This document shows, piece by piece, positions 54,620 through 63,950 of a DNA stretch of 64,000 bases. The DNA is taken from assembly GCF_023015865.1 (NCBI RefSeq), contig NZ_JALKBC010000002.1:62001-126000 (forward strand), given 5' to 3'. The notes beneath the pieces are model-generated. The model did not search any database. It had not been told where the DNA came from and saw nothing but the letters and a program-made list of their open reading frames with translations. The first letter of the stretch is position 1, and every line of letters starts with the position of its first letter. Source of the stretch: Arenibacter sp. F26102. Its GTDB lineage: Bacteria; Bacteroidota; Bacteroidia; Flavobacteriales; Flavobacteriaceae. The position numbers and the translations under genes were made by a program.

Positions 54620-54637
54620 TACTATGCATGCATAGTA
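54620..54637. promoter_or_regulatory. Perfect 18-bp palindrome, candidate operator between etfB and pdhB
   Basis: TACTATGCATGCATAGTA is exactly self-complementary over 18 bp. It lies 66 nt from the etfB start and 104 nt from the pdhB start, and directly abuts a TAnnTTTG box at 54638. Dyad symmetry and location are those of an operator for a homodimeric repressor (TetR-, GntR- or MarR-like). No regulator gene is adjacent. Confidence 0.65.
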
Positions 54638-54698
54638 TATTTTTGATGTATTTTTAATAATTAACCACTTAGTTTTGATATATTATTTCCTACTTTTG
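54638..54698 (+). promoter_or_regulatory. Two -7-like boxes upstream of pdhB
   Basis: TATTTTTG (54638-54645, adjoining the palindrome) and TACTTTTG (54691-54698) both match TAnnTTTG on the plus strand. Neither has a well-spaced TTG. The nearer box would give a 40-nt leader; the farther one would be covered by a protein bound at the palindrome. Confidence 0.45.
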
Positions 54699-54740
54699 CT
54701 TGCGCTTTTAGCATTTTAACATAAAGATTCCATTTTACAG

Positions 54741-55721
54741 ATGAAAACAATACAGTTTAGGGAGGCTATACAAGAAGCAATGTCCGAGGAGATGAGAAAG
54801 GACGATACCATATATTTAATGGGTGAGGAGGTTGCTGAATATAACGGAGCTTATAAAGCTTCTAAGGGAATGTTAGATGAATTTGGTCCGGAAAGGATCA
54901 TTGATACCCCAATATCCGAACTTGGTTTCTCCGGTATTGGTGTTGGTTCTGCTATGATTGGCAATAGGCCGATTATAGAGTTTATGACCTTTAATTTTGC
55001 TTTGGTCGGTATAGATCAAATCATCAATAACGCAGCTAAGATCAGACAAATGTCTGGCGGTCAGTTCAATTGTCCAATAGTATTTAGGGGTCCTACAGGG
55101 TCAGCAGGACAATTGGGAGCAACCCATTCGCAGGCATTTGAAAATTGGTTTGCCAACTGTCCAGGGCTTAAAGTGGTGATTCCTTCCAATCCAAAAGATG
55201 CCAAAGGATTATTGAAATCGGCAATTCGCGACAATGATCCGGTAATATTTATGGAATCGGAACAAATGTATGGCGATAAGGGAGAAGTTCCAGAAGGCGA
55301 GTATAGTATCCCATTGGGAGTTGCTGATATTAGGAGGGAAGGTACAGATGTTACTATCGTATCATTTGGTAAAATTATAAAAGAAGCGGATAAGGCTGCT
55401 GAGGAATTGGCCAAAGAAAATATTAGTGTAGAAATTATTGATTTGCGTACGGTTAAGCCTTTGGACTATGAGGCGGTTTTGAAATCGGTTAAGAAAACCA
55501 ATAGATTGGTTATTTTGGAGGAGGCCTGGCCTTTTGGCAATGTAGCCACCGAGATAACTTATCATGTGCAGTCCAATGCATTTGATTATTTGGATGCGCC
55601 TATTGTGAAAATCAACACTGCTGATACTCCAGCGCCATATTCTCCAGTACTATTGGCGGAATGGTTGCCTAATCATCAAGATGTTGTGAAGGCGGTTAAG
55701 AAAGTGTTGTACAAATTATAA
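54741..55721 (+). CDS. pdhB: Pyruvate dehydrogenase E1 component beta subunit
   Basis: E1 beta subunit; forms the heterotetramer with PdhA. The 326 residues show the transketolase pyrimidine-binding fold REAIQEAMSEEMRKD near 7, MGEEVAEYNGAYKASKGML near 26 (with catalytic Glu), TPISELGFSGIGVGSAM near 56, and FRGPTGSAGQLGATHSQ near 115, then the C-terminal transketolase domain (SFGKIIKEADKAAEEL, ILEEAWPFGNVATEI). It is alone, 46 kb from pdhA-pdhC, divergent from etfBA. Branched-chain oxoacid specificity cannot be ruled out, but a second E1 alpha is absent here. Confidence 0.92.
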   Translation: MKTIQFREAIQEAMSEEMRKDDTIYLMGEEVAEYNGAYKASKGMLDEFGPERIIDTPISELGFSGIGVGSAMIGNRPIIEFMTFNFALVGIDQIINNAAKIRQMSGGQFNCPIVFRGPTGSAGQLGATHSQAFENWFANCPGLKVVIPSNPKDAKGLLKSAIRDNDPVIFMESEQMYGDKGEVPEGEYSIPLGVADIRREGTDVTIVSFGKIIKEADKAAEELAKENISVEIIDLRTVKPLDYEAVLKSVKKTNRLVILEEAWPFGNVATEITYHVQSNAFDYLDAPIVKINTADTPAPYSPVLLAEWLPNHQDVVKAVKKVLYKL

Positions 55722-55746
55722 TTTATAGCATAAAAGGATTTTATTG

Positions 55747-55777
55747 GCTTCGTTGACTTAGGGTTGACGAAGCTTTT
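55747..55777 (+). terminator. Terminator after pdhB
   Basis: GGCTTCGT (55746-55753) pairs with ACGAAGCT (55767-55774), followed by TTTA. It lies 26 nt beyond the pdhB stop. Confidence 0.7.
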
Positions 55778-55891
55778 ATATTATAAATTGATTTATATGG
55801 GTAAGAATCGCCCTTAGCTTACGTCTATAGGTTTGCTTCCCAACTTTAAAGGAATGGTGCAATATATTCATAAGTCTTTTTACCTAAGAAA

Positions 55892-58387
55892 ATGACAAGA
55901 ATCTTCTTAATCTTTTTTTTGTTTGTCGCTCAATGCGCTGTGTCCCAGACCAAGGTCGGTGGTATAGTTTTGGATGAGTCTGGTGAACCTGTGTCCTTTG
56001 CCAACGTTTTATTCAAAGATTCTTCGGAAGGAACCATTACCAATGACAATGGTAGGTTTTATATGGAATCAGAAAATACTTACGCTACCTTATTGGTGTC
56101 TTTTATTGGCTATGAGACCAAAGAAATTACGCTTACCTCCAAAGTCACTTATAATATGAATATAGTGTTGACGGAGTCTACTGAGCAGCTGGACGAGGTG
56201 GTGGTCTATGTGGGTAAAACCGATAAGAAAAATAATCCAGCCATAGATATCCTTAAAAAAATATGGGCCAAAAAGCGCAAAAACGGGGTTTATATGTTTA
56301 GGCAATATCAGTATGATAAATACGAAAAAATTGAGTTCGACCTAAATACCATAGATAGTGCCCTAATGAAAAGTAGGGTCTTTAGGGGGTTGGAATTTGT
56401 TTTTAATGATTTGGATACTTCAAGGATTACAGGGAAGACCTATTTGCCCATTTTCTTGAACGAGACCTTTGCGAAGGTATATGGGAACAATGAAACGGGC
56501 ACTGTCAAAGAAGATGTGCTTGGAAGCAAGAATTCTGGCTTTAATAATAATCAGGCAATAATTGCATTTATTGCAGATTTGTATTCCGACTATGATATTT
56601 ACAATAATTATTTAAAATTTTTCGACAAGAGTTTTACCAGTCCCCTGTCTAAGACGGGCGTGGACACTTATAATTATGTCCTTGCCGATAGTGCTTATAT
56701 AGATAATAAATGGTGTTATAATATTATCTACTATCCGAGAAGAAAGAATGAATTGACATTTAAAGGAGATTTTTGGGTAAATGATACTACCTATGCGGTG
56801 AAGAATATAAATTTGGCCGTGACCAAAAGTGCCAATATTAACTGGGTAAAGGAAATTTATATTGAACAAGAGTTTGATGTGGTAAACGATTCGGTTTTTC
56901 TTTTGACTCGGGATTATATGTTATCCGATTTTAGCTTTAATAAAAAAGAAAATTCAAGAGGGGTCTATGGTAAGAGGACTACTGTCTACGGGGACTATAA
57001 ATTTAATCAGCCCAAACCCAATGAATTTTACAGGGCCAAAACAGATCCTTTTGACCCTCTGGTCCTGAATAAGGAAGATGACTTCTGGGCAACCAATAGA
57101 TTGGAGTCCTTAAATGCTGATGAAAAGGGAATCTATAAATTGTTGGATACCTTAAAAACAGTTCCCAAATTTAAAAGCTATTATAATATTGTGAGCATAT
57201 TGGGTTCTGGTTATGTAGAAATCGATAAATGGAATTTAGATCTAGGGGATGTATATAGTGTTTTTGGTTACAATGAAGCTGAAGGAGTACGTCTCAGGGC
57301 AGGGGCAAGAACCTATTTTGGCCAAAATGATCCTTGGCGGCTTCAAGGGTACCTTGCCTACGGTTTTGGGGATGATAAATTTAAGTATGGAATTTCCGGG
57401 AAATGGTTGGTAGATAAGAAATCCAGGTTCATTATTTCGGGCGGAAAACGAAGGGATATAGAGCAACTTGGGATAAGTTTAACGGCTACCAATGATGTGT
57501 TGGGTAGAAGTATTGCCTCTTCATCCGTTTTAACTGTCGGTTCCAATGATAGACTTACCAACATAGATCTTAGTACATTTAACTTGGAACTGGAGCCTGT
57601 CACTAATTTTAGGATAGGAGTAGGAGGGTCTTATAGAACACTTAGTTCTGCCTTGCCAAATGCCTTTAATCTGGATTATATAGATCCGTCATCTCCCACA
57701 GGTATTTCCTCAGAAATAAATCAATTTGATCTTTCTACTGTGCTTATATACACTCCGGGAAAGAGAACTATAGGCAATGGTGTGGAAAGAAAGGATGTGA
57801 ATGATAACTATAGTACCTTGTTTTTGTCCTATACCAACGGAATTAAAAACTTCATGGATAGTGATTTCGATTTTAAAAAGGTTCAATTTAGCTATACCCA
57901 ACCGTGGCAGGTTGGAGGTTTGGGAAGGTTGCTCAGTACGGTAGAGATCGGCAAGACATATGGGGAGGTGCCATTGGGATTGCTCAATGCCATTCCTGGA
58001 AACCAAACCTTTTTCTCGGTGTACAATACCTTTTCCAATCTGGATTTTTATGAATTTGTAACAGATACCTATGTTTCGGCGCATTTGGAACACAATTTTA
58101 ACGGCAGGTTCCTCTCTAGAATTCCCTTTATGAGAAACTGGAATTTAAGGGAGATAGTTGGACTAAGAGGTGTCTGGGGTGAACTTTCGGAAGAAAATAA
58201 GGCCCTGAGTGCACCGGCAAATATTCCTTTGTTGGCACCAAATGATAAGATATATTGGGAGTATTCCGTTGGGGTAGGCAACATATTGAAGATTTTAAGA
58301 ATAGATTTTAACTTTAGGGGGAATTATTTGGATAACCCAGGGGCAAGGTCTTTTGGGGTGACAGGGTCTTTCGGATTTCATTTCTAA
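55892..58387 (+). CDS. DUF5686 family outer-membrane protein with carboxypeptidase-regulatory-like domain
   Basis: Outer-membrane beta-barrel protein of 831 residues found across Bacteroidota; function unknown. An SpI signal peptide (about 1-20, ending CAVSQ) is followed by a CarboxypepD_reg-like domain (about 21-105; VGGIVLDESGEPVSFANVLFKDSSEGT, seen as GEPVSFANVLFKDSSEGT), then the DUF5686 region (about 115-831) with RGLEFVFNDLDTSRITGKTYLP and many amphipathic strands ending FGVTGSFGFHF. There is no TonB plug, so it is not a TonB-dependent receptor. Single gene between pdhB and ppa. Confidence 0.85.
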   Translation: MTRIFLIFFLFVAQCAVSQTKVGGIVLDESGEPVSFANVLFKDSSEGTITNDNGRFYMESENTYATLLVSFIGYETKEITLTSKVTYNMNIVLTESTEQLDEVVVYVGKTDKKNNPAIDILKKIWAKKRKNGVYMFRQYQYDKYEKIEFDLNTIDSALMKSRVFRGLEFVFNDLDTSRITGKTYLPIFLNETFAKVYGNNETGTVKEDVLGSKNSGFNNNQAIIAFIADLYSDYDIYNNYLKFFDKSFTSPLSKTGVDTYNYVLADSAYIDNKWCYNIIYYPRRKNELTFKGDFWVNDTTYAVKNINLAVTKSANINWVKEIYIEQEFDVVNDSVFLLTRDYMLSDFSFNKKENSRGVYGKRTTVYGDYKFNQPKPNEFYRAKTDPFDPLVLNKEDDFWATNRLESLNADEKGIYKLLDTLKTVPKFKSYYNIVSILGSGYVEIDKWNLDLGDVYSVFGYNEAEGVRLRAGARTYFGQNDPWRLQGYLAYGFGDDKFKYGISGKWLVDKKSRFIISGGKRRDIEQLGISLTATNDVLGRSIASSSVLTVGSNDRLTNIDLSTFNLELEPVTNFRIGVGGSYRTLSSALPNAFNLDYIDPSSPTGISSEINQFDLSTVLIYTPGKRTIGNGVERKDVNDNYSTLFLSYTNGIKNFMDSDFDFKKVQFSYTQPWQVGGLGRLLSTVEIGKTYGEVPLGLLNAIPGNQTFFSVYNTFSNLDFYEFVTDTYVSAHLEHNFNGRFLSRIPFMRNWNLREIVGLRGVWGELSEENKALSAPANIPLLAPNDKIYWEYSVGVGNILKILRIDFNFRGNYLDNPGARSFGVTGSFGFHF

Positions 58388-58456
58388 TGTACATATTTGA
58401 CTGTTACCTGACATTAATTTGTTATTTTAGAAAATTATAAGAATAAAAACAACCAT

Positions 58457-58987
58457 ATGAGCAGTGAAGAAATTACGTCGTTCGATGTATTGATCGAAAT
58501 ACCTAAAGGGAGTAGAAATAAGTATGAATACGATTTTGCCTTAAAGAAGATAAGATACGATAGGATGATTTTTTCGTCCATGATGTATCCGGCAGACTAT
58601 GGCTTTGTTCCGGAAACTTTGGCTTTGGATGGAGATCCATTGGATGTACTTGTATTGGTGACGGAAGCAACATTTCCTGGATGTGTCATGGAAGTTAAGC
58701 CAATTGGTGTTTTTCATATGACCGATGAAAAAGGTCCGGATGAAAAGGTGATATGCGTGCCGGTATCAGATCCAGTCTGGAACAAAATCAATGATTTAAA
58801 CGAATTAAATCCGCATTTAATAAAAGAAATAGAACATTTCTTTAAGGTTTATAAGGATTTGGAGAAGAAAAAAGTAGATGTTGGTGGATGGGGAGAGCAA
58901 AAAGAAGCAAGGGAAATTGTCGCTAAATGTATCCAAAGGTTTAAGGATAGCGATGTGCCAAAACAGGATGTAAGCATAAAGTATTAA
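58457..58987 (+). CDS. ppa: Inorganic pyrophosphatase (family I, soluble)
   Basis: Mg2+-dependent cytoplasmic hydrolase of pyrophosphate. The 176 residues include FDVLIEIPKGSRNKYEYD near 9, MMYPADYGFVPETLALDGDPLDVLVL near 42 (with the Asp triad in DGDPLDVLVL) and KVICVPVSDPVWNKI near 95. It is 114 nt upstream of hppA, the membrane pyrophosphatase, so two different PPi-consuming enzymes sit together; one conserves energy, the other does not. Confidence 0.95.
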   Translation: MSSEEITSFDVLIEIPKGSRNKYEYDFALKKIRYDRMIFSSMMYPADYGFVPETLALDGDPLDVLVLVTEATFPGCVMEVKPIGVFHMTDEKGPDEKVICVPVSDPVWNKINDLNELNPHLIKEIEHFFKVYKDLEKKKVDVGGWGEQKEAREIVAKCIQRFKDSDVPKQDVSIKY

Positions 58988-59010
58988 GCCTTAATTTTTT
59001 AAAAAGTTAA

Positions 59011-59043
59011 AAAGCAATATTGCGGAAGTAATATTGCTTTTTT
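59011..59043 (+). terminator. Terminator after ppa
   Basis: AAAGCAATAT (59011-59020) pairs perfectly with ATATTGCTTT (59031-59040), then TTTTTTA. It lies 24 nt after the ppa stop and before hppA. Confidence 0.85.
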
Positions 59044-59101
59044 TATTCTCCTATATTTTACTACTTTAGCCCCTCAAAAAATATAACAAACAATCAAACA
59101 A

Positions 59102-61513
59102 ATGGAATCAATAATTATTTACTTGCCAATAATTATGGCATTGGTAGGTCTTGCTTTTATGGCGGTAAAAAGGTCTTGGGTATTAAAACAAAATGCTGGG
59201 GATGGAAAAATGAAAGAAATTTCAGATTACATCTATGAAGGGGCCTTGGCTTTTCTTAAAGCAGAATATAAATTATTGACCATCTTCGTTATAGGGGCCA
59301 GTGTTGCATTGGCTGCAATTTCTTTTATAGTACCTACTACGCATATTCTTATTGTAGTAGCTTTTGTTTTTGGTGCATTCTTTTCTGCATTGGCAGGTAA
59401 TATGGGAATGAAAATAGCTACAAAAACAAATGTTAGAACAACACAGGCTGCCCGTACCAGTTTGCCACAAGCATTAAAAGTGTCTTTCGGTGGTGGAACT
59501 GTCATGGGGCTGGGGGTTGCTGGTTTGGCTGTCTTGGGCTTGACAACCGCCTTTATATTACTGTTTCAATTTTTTATGAACGGTACTTGGACATCTACAG
59601 AGGACATGACTATTGTACTAGAAACATTGGCCGGTTTTTCCCTTGGTGCTGAATCCATAGCCTTGTTCGCAAGAGTTGGTGGAGGTATCTATACCAAGGC
59701 GGCAGATGTAGGTGCTGATTTGGTTGGTAAGGTTGAGGCAGGTATTCCGGAGGATGATCCACGTAACCCGGCTACCATTGCAGATAACGTTGGGGACAAT
59801 GTTGGGGATGTTGCAGGTATGGGTGCGGATCTATTTGGGTCTTACGTAGCTACCGTTTTGGCGGCTATGGTTCTTGGAAATTATGTTATTAAGGATATGG
59901 GTGGTGCCATTCAAGATGCCTTTGGGGGAATTGGACCAATTTTATTGCCTATGGCCATTGCTGGTTTTGGAATTATTTTTTCCATTATTGGTACTATGTT
60001 GGTTAAAATAAAAAACAACGAAGCCAAGGAAAAAGAAGTGCAGGGTGCTTTGAATATTGGAAACTGGGTTTCTATAGGGTTAACATTAATAGCCTGCTTT
60101 GTATTAGTAAAATATATGTTGCCAGAAACCATGCAAATGGAGTTTTTTGGTGAAGGTTTAAAAGATATTTCTTCCATAAGGGTGTTTTATGCAACCGTTA
60201 TTGGTTTGGTTGTAGGTGGGGTTATTTCCTCGGTTACCGAATATTATACAGGTTTGGGTACAAAGCCGGTTATGGCCATTGTGCAAAAATCAAGTACTGG
60301 TGCTGGGACTAATGTTATCGCCGGTTTGGCAACGGGGATGATTTCTACATTTCCAACAGTTCTAATATTTGCGGCAGCAATTTGGTCTTCCTATGCCTTG
60401 GCAGGTTTTTATGGGGTGGCATTGGCCGCTTCTGCCATGATGGCTACTACGGCAATGCAATTGGCGATTGATGCGTTTGGACCTATCTCTGATAATGCCG
60501 GTGGTATTGCAGAAATGAGTGAGCAAGATCCTATTGTAAGGGAGCGTACGGATATTTTGGATTCCGTAGGGAACACCACGGCGGCTACAGGAAAAGGATT
60601 TGCCATTGCCTCCGCTGCTTTGACTTCCTTGGCGTTATTTGCAGCTTATGTAACCTTTACAGGTATCGACGGAATCAACATTTTTAAAGCGCCAGTATTG
60701 GCCATGTTGTTCGTAGGTGGTATGATCCCAGTGGTTTTTTCCGCCTTGGCCATGAATTCGGTTGGTAAAGCGGCTATGGATATGGTATACGAAGTGCGTA
60801 GGCAATTCAAGGAAATTCCAGGAATTATGGAAGGCACAGGGAAACCAGATTATGCAAAATGTGTTGATATTTCAACCAAAGCGGCCCTACGTGAAATGAT
60901 GTTGCCAGGTATCCTGACCATTGGCTTCCCTATTGCAATTGTCCTTTTGGGGAAATTGGTTTATGGTAGCGACAATCAATTGATTGCCGAAATGCTTGGG
61001 GGTTATATGGCAGGGGTTACGGTTTCAGGTGTTCTTTGGGCTATTTTTCAAAATAACGCCGGTGGCGCATGGGATAATGCTAAGAAATCTTTTGAGGCAG
61101 GCGTTGAAATTAATGGTGAAATGACCTATAAGGGGTCGGATGCCCATAAAGCGGCGGTTACCGGAGATACTGTTGGTGATCCATTTAAGGATACTTCTGG
61201 TCCTTCAATGAACATTCTTATTAAACTTACCTGTTTAATTGGATTGGTAATTGCCCCAATATTGGGAGGTCACGCCGAGACAGGTATGGCAGAGCAGGAA
61301 GTGCAGATTGAAATGACCGTGAAAGCTCCTGAATTGGCCCAAGCCGTTATTACCTATTCTACAACCGTTAATGGAGAGACAACAAAAGAAGAGAAAACTT
61401 TTAAGGGAACCGCTGAAGAAGTAAAGGTCCAATTGGAAGATTTTGAGAATACTACAGTAAAATCAGATAATGATAGAAAAGTAGTAATAGAAAAAATAGA
61501 GATTAATAAGTAA
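59102..61513 (+). CDS. hppA: Membrane-bound ion-translocating pyrophosphatase
   Basis: Inner-membrane enzyme that pumps Na+ and/or H+ with PPi hydrolysis. The 803 residues give about 16 hydrophobic segments and the catalytic acidic motifs: [35 protein letters not shown] (as [19 protein letters not shown] and [17 protein letters not shown] near 200-245), [11 protein letters not shown] near 463 and [19 protein letters not shown] near 683. [10 protein letters not shown] near 490 has Ala where K+-independent forms have Lys, so K+-dependent activity is predicted. Na+ versus H+ cannot be decided by eye. About 75 polar residues follow the last membrane segment, an extension most homologs lack. Confidence 0.93.
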   Translation: MESIIIYLPIIMALVGLAFMAVKRSWVLKQNAGDGKMKEISDYIYEGALAFLKAEYKLLTIFVIGASVALAAISFIVPTTHILIVVAFVFGAFFSALAGNMGMKIATKTNVRTTQAARTSLPQALKVSFGGGTVMGLGVAGLAVLGLTTAFILLFQFFMNGTWTSTEDMTIVLETLAGFSLGAESIALFARVGGGIYTKAADVGADLVGKVEAGIPEDDPRNPATIADNVGDNVGDVAGMGADLFGSYVATVLAAMVLGNYVIKDMGGAIQDAFGGIGPILLPMAIAGFGIIFSIIGTMLVKIKNNEAKEKEVQGALNIGNWVSIGLTLIACFVLVKYMLPETMQMEFFGEGLKDISSIRVFYATVIGLVVGGVISSVTEYYTGLGTKPVMAIVQKSSTGAGTNVIAGLATGMISTFPTVLIFAAAIWSSYALAGFYGVALAASAMMATTAMQLAIDAFGPISDNAGGIAEMSEQDPIVRERTDILDSVGNTTAATGKGFAIASAALTSLALFAAYVTFTGIDGINIFKAPVLAMLFVGGMIPVVFSALAMNSVGKAAMDMVYEVRRQFKEIPGIMEGTGKPDYAKCVDISTKAALREMMLPGILTIGFPIAIVLLGKLVYGSDNQLIAEMLGGYMAGVTVSGVLWAIFQNNAGGAWDNAKKSFEAGVEINGEMTYKGSDAHKAAVTGDTVGDPFKDTSGPSMNILIKLTCLIGLVIAPILGGHAETGMAEQEVQIEMTVKAPELAQAVITYSTTVNGETTKEEKTFKGTAEEVKVQLEDFENTTVKSDNDRKVVIEKIEINK

Positions 61514-61543
61514 GTTGTATAACTTATTATTTGGTATTATCTT

Positions 61544-61568
61544 AAAAACCCCGTTTAACGGGGTTTTT
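61544..61568 (+). terminator. Terminator after hppA
   Basis: AAAAACCCCG (61544-61553) pairs with CGGGGTTTTT (61559-61568), a clean GC-rich hairpin with a T-run, 30 nt after the hppA stop. It lies just upstream of the mgtC-like remnant. Confidence 0.9.
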
Positions 61569-61592
61569 ACTTTTTAGGTTGTTAATTTATTA

Positions 61593-62000
61593 ATGCATAT
61601 GGATTACCACGGTTTAACTACATTGGGCATTGCTTTTGGGTTGGGATTGTTGGTAGGCCTGCAAGGTCAAAAAGCCCACAGCGAAATGGCGGAGGTATGA
61701 ACATTTACCTTAATTTCAGTTTTGGGCGTATTGGCCGGATTCTTAAGTAGGGATTATCAGAATCCGTTTATTTTGCCTGTACTTGGAATAGCTGTAACCA
61801 GCCTTTTGGTTGCCGCCAATCTAATTAAAATAAAGGCATTTACCAATCCGGATATTGGACAAACCACAGAGGTTGCTGCCTTGATGAAGTTTGCTATTGG
61901 GGCTCTTTTGGTAATGGGCGACAGGGTATTGGGTGTAATAATAGGTACTTTCATGGCAGTACTTCTTTATGTTAAGGAAAGACTGCACGGATATTTTTAA
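61593..62000 (+). pseudogene. MgtC/SapB-DUF4010-like membrane protein, truncated with an in-frame TGA
   Basis: From ATG 61593 the frame reads TTLGIAFGLGLLVGLQGQKAHSEMAEV, with GLGLLVGLQ of the MgtC fold, then TGA at 61698-61700, then TFTLISVLGVLAGFLSRDY, GQTTEVAALMKFAIGALLVMGDR and KERLHGYF before a stop. Relatives have Arg (VAGIRTFTLI) at the TGA, so a CGA-to-TGA change explains it. The frame also ends right after the first domain; full DUF4010-type proteins continue for about 280 more residues. So both a nonsense mutation and C-terminal loss are present. A fragment starting at TTG 61722 could still be made but lacks the first helix. Confidence 0.85.
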
Positions 62001-62001
62001 T

Positions 62002-62031
62002 TTGGTTATGGCCATAGAATTTATATTTTTG
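62002..62031 (+). promoter_or_regulatory. Promoter upstream of the App1-like gene
   Basis: TTG (62002-62004), 19-nt spacer, TATTTTTG (62024-62031): a full Bacteroidota consensus. The ATG is at 62036, so a transcript from here would be leaderless or nearly so. Confidence 0.6.
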
Positions 62032-62035
62032 AGCT

Positions 62036-63058
62036 ATGGGATTGTTTAGACGCCGAGACCCCTTACAGATTATTGTTTTTCAATCCTATGGCTCCAACAC
62101 GCAATTATACGTCAAGGGGCGTGCCCTTGAGGATGAAAATATAGATCTTACAAAAAAGAACTTTATCCACCTTTTGATTAATTCTTGGAAACGTTTCGAG
62201 ACAGATGTTATTGGGAATTGCCCTTTAATATTGAAGCTTCCCAATGGCGTTGTTCATGAGTTTAAAACAGATGGGGAAGGCTATTTTTTACTGTCCTTGG
62301 GTAAAACCGATCTGGAATTTATGTGTAATGAGGAAGGGTGGTTGGCATTTGAGGTTTCCTATGGCGAAAAATATATAAAAAGAAGTATCCAACTTGAAAA
62401 TCGATTTCCAGGTGAAATGTTGATTCCTTCTCCGGATTCAGATTTTGGGGTTATTAGTGATATTGATGATACTATTCTGCAAACTGGGATGGTGTCCTTA
62501 TTGAAATGGCGGGTTTTGTACAACACTTTCTTAAAAACTCCTGAAAGAAGGATTCCTTTGGCCGGGGCGCCGGAATTCTATCACTTGTTGCATAGGGGGG
62601 CTTCAGGACAAAAATCGAACCCTATTTTTTACGTAAGTAACAGTCCTTGGAACTTATATCTATATCTGGAATTTTTTTTAAGGAGTAATAATTTTCCAAA
62701 AGGTCCCATTTTACTGCGAAGCCTTAGTGCTTTTTTTAGAAGAAACAAGTTGCAAGGGCCGGACGATCGCCCGCATAAAATCAACGAAATTTTAAATATT
62801 CTAAAAACCTATCCAGCACTTTCCTTTGTGCTTATTGGAGATAGTGGTGAGAAAGATGCCGATATCTATTTGGAAATTGCCAAAATGTTTCCGGATAGGA
62901 TCGAGGCTATTTATCTACGCAGTGTTAAGCATAAAAAGAAAATGTTAAGGGTAACGGGACTATTCAGGGAGTATAAGGCCATACCGGTACTTTTGGTGGA
63001 GGATAGTGATCAAGCCATACAACATGCTAGGGCAAATGGATTGATTATGTTGAAATAA
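62036..63058 (+). CDS. App1-like (DUF2183) phosphatase
   Basis: HAD-fold protein of the App1/phosphatidate phosphatase catalytic-domain family; yeast App1 dephosphorylates phosphatidate. The 340 residues show an N-terminal beta-rich region (about 1-130), then the catalytic part with DFGVISDIDDTILQTGM near 138 (DxDxT/V motif), FYVSNSPWNLYLYLEFF near 200 and VLIGDSGEKDADIYLEIAKMF near 268 (seen as LIGDSGEKDADIY). No signal peptide or membrane segment. Substrate in bacteria is unknown. It follows the mgtC remnant and converges with the dNK gene. Confidence 0.88.
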   Translation: MGLFRRRDPLQIIVFQSYGSNTQLYVKGRALEDENIDLTKKNFIHLLINSWKRFETDVIGNCPLILKLPNGVVHEFKTDGEGYFLLSLGKTDLEFMCNEEGWLAFEVSYGEKYIKRSIQLENRFPGEMLIPSPDSDFGVISDIDDTILQTGMVSLLKWRVLYNTFLKTPERRIPLAGAPEFYHLLHRGASGQKSNPIFYVSNSPWNLYLYLEFFLRSNNFPKGPILLRSLSAFFRRNKLQGPDDRPHKINEILNILKTYPALSFVLIGDSGEKDADIYLEIAKMFPDRIEAIYLRSVKHKKKMLRVTGLFREYKAIPVLLVEDSDQAIQHARANGLIMLK

Positions 63059-63137
63059 GCTTTTTCTCTTGTTATAAAGTACCTTCTTCTACATTCAACA
63101 AATATTTATTCCTAATGTAGAGGAGCAGTGTTCAGGT

Positions 63138-63752
63138 TTAAAATAAGCCGTTGATCTCGGCATCTATTTTATTGATTACCAATCCTAAATCTTCAGGTTC
63201 GTCCACAAAATTAAGTTTGTCAACATCTATGACCAGGAGATTGCCCTTCCCGTAACTTTGAGCCCATGCCTCATACCGCTCGTTCAATCTACTTAAGTAG
63301 TCTATGGAAATGCTATTCTCGTATTCACGTCCGCGTTTGTGAATTTGATTTACCAAATTGGGAATGGAACTTCTTAAATAAATTAATAAGTCTGGTGGTT
63401 GTACCAAAGTTTCCATTAATTCAAAAAGACTGGTATAATTGTTAAAATCCCTATTCGTCATTAAACCCATGGCATGGAGGTTTGGCGCAAAAATATGTGC
63501 ATCCTCGTAGATGGTACGATCTTGGATAGTGTCCTTACCACTTTTCCTGATCTGTAATATTTGTCTATATCTATTATTTAAAAAGTAAATCTGGAGATTA
63601 AAGCTCCATCTTTCCATTTGATTGTAAAAGTCGTCCAGATACGGATTGTCAACTACATCTTCAAATTGGGCCTCCCATTGGTAGTGTTTGGATAATAATC
63701 TTGTCAAGGTGGTTTTGCCAGCCCCAATATTTCCTGCAACGGCGATATGCAT
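63138..63752 (-). CDS. Deoxynucleoside kinase
   Basis: Cytoplasmic kinase phosphorylating deoxyadenosine, deoxyguanosine or deoxycytidine with ATP. ATG 63752 (MHIAVAGNIGAGKTTL) starts right at the P-loop GNIGAGKTT; an upstream in-frame ATG adds 11 unlikely residues. The 204 residues include the DRTIYEDAHIFA motif near 90 (DRS-like catalytic base region), LIYLRSSIPNLVNQIHKRGREYE near 131 (LID, seen as QIHKRGREYE). It complements Cdd, ThyA and NupC in nucleoside use. Nucleobase preference cannot be read from sequence. Confidence 0.9.
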   Translation of the reverse strand: MHIAVAGNIGAGKTTLTRLLSKHYQWEAQFEDVVDNPYLDDFYNQMERWSFNLQIYFLNNRYRQILQIRKSGKDTIQDRTIYEDAHIFAPNLHAMGLMTNRDFNNYTSLFELMETLVQPPDLLIYLRSSIPNLVNQIHKRGREYENSISIDYLSRLNERYEAWAQSYGKGNLLVIDVDKLNFVDEPEDLGLVINKIDAEINGLF

Positions 63753-63950
63753 AGATTGTGTAATTATGGTTAGTGTTATGCGCACTTATAAATAAGTGGT
63801 ACAATATACAAGATATCGGGTGCATGTTAAAATCTTTGTGAGAATATCCGATAAAAAACTTATGTAAAAGGATAATTGTATTTTTTATTGATTTCGGATT
63901 AAACCAAATCAAATTGTTGCAGTCTTAAGCTTGATATAAAACGTAAAATA

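Noticed and set aside
61698..61700. Possible selenocysteine TGA in the mgtC-like gene
   Set aside because: The position aligns with a conserved Arg, not Cys, no SECIS-like hairpin follows, and the gene is also truncated; nonsense mutation is simpler.
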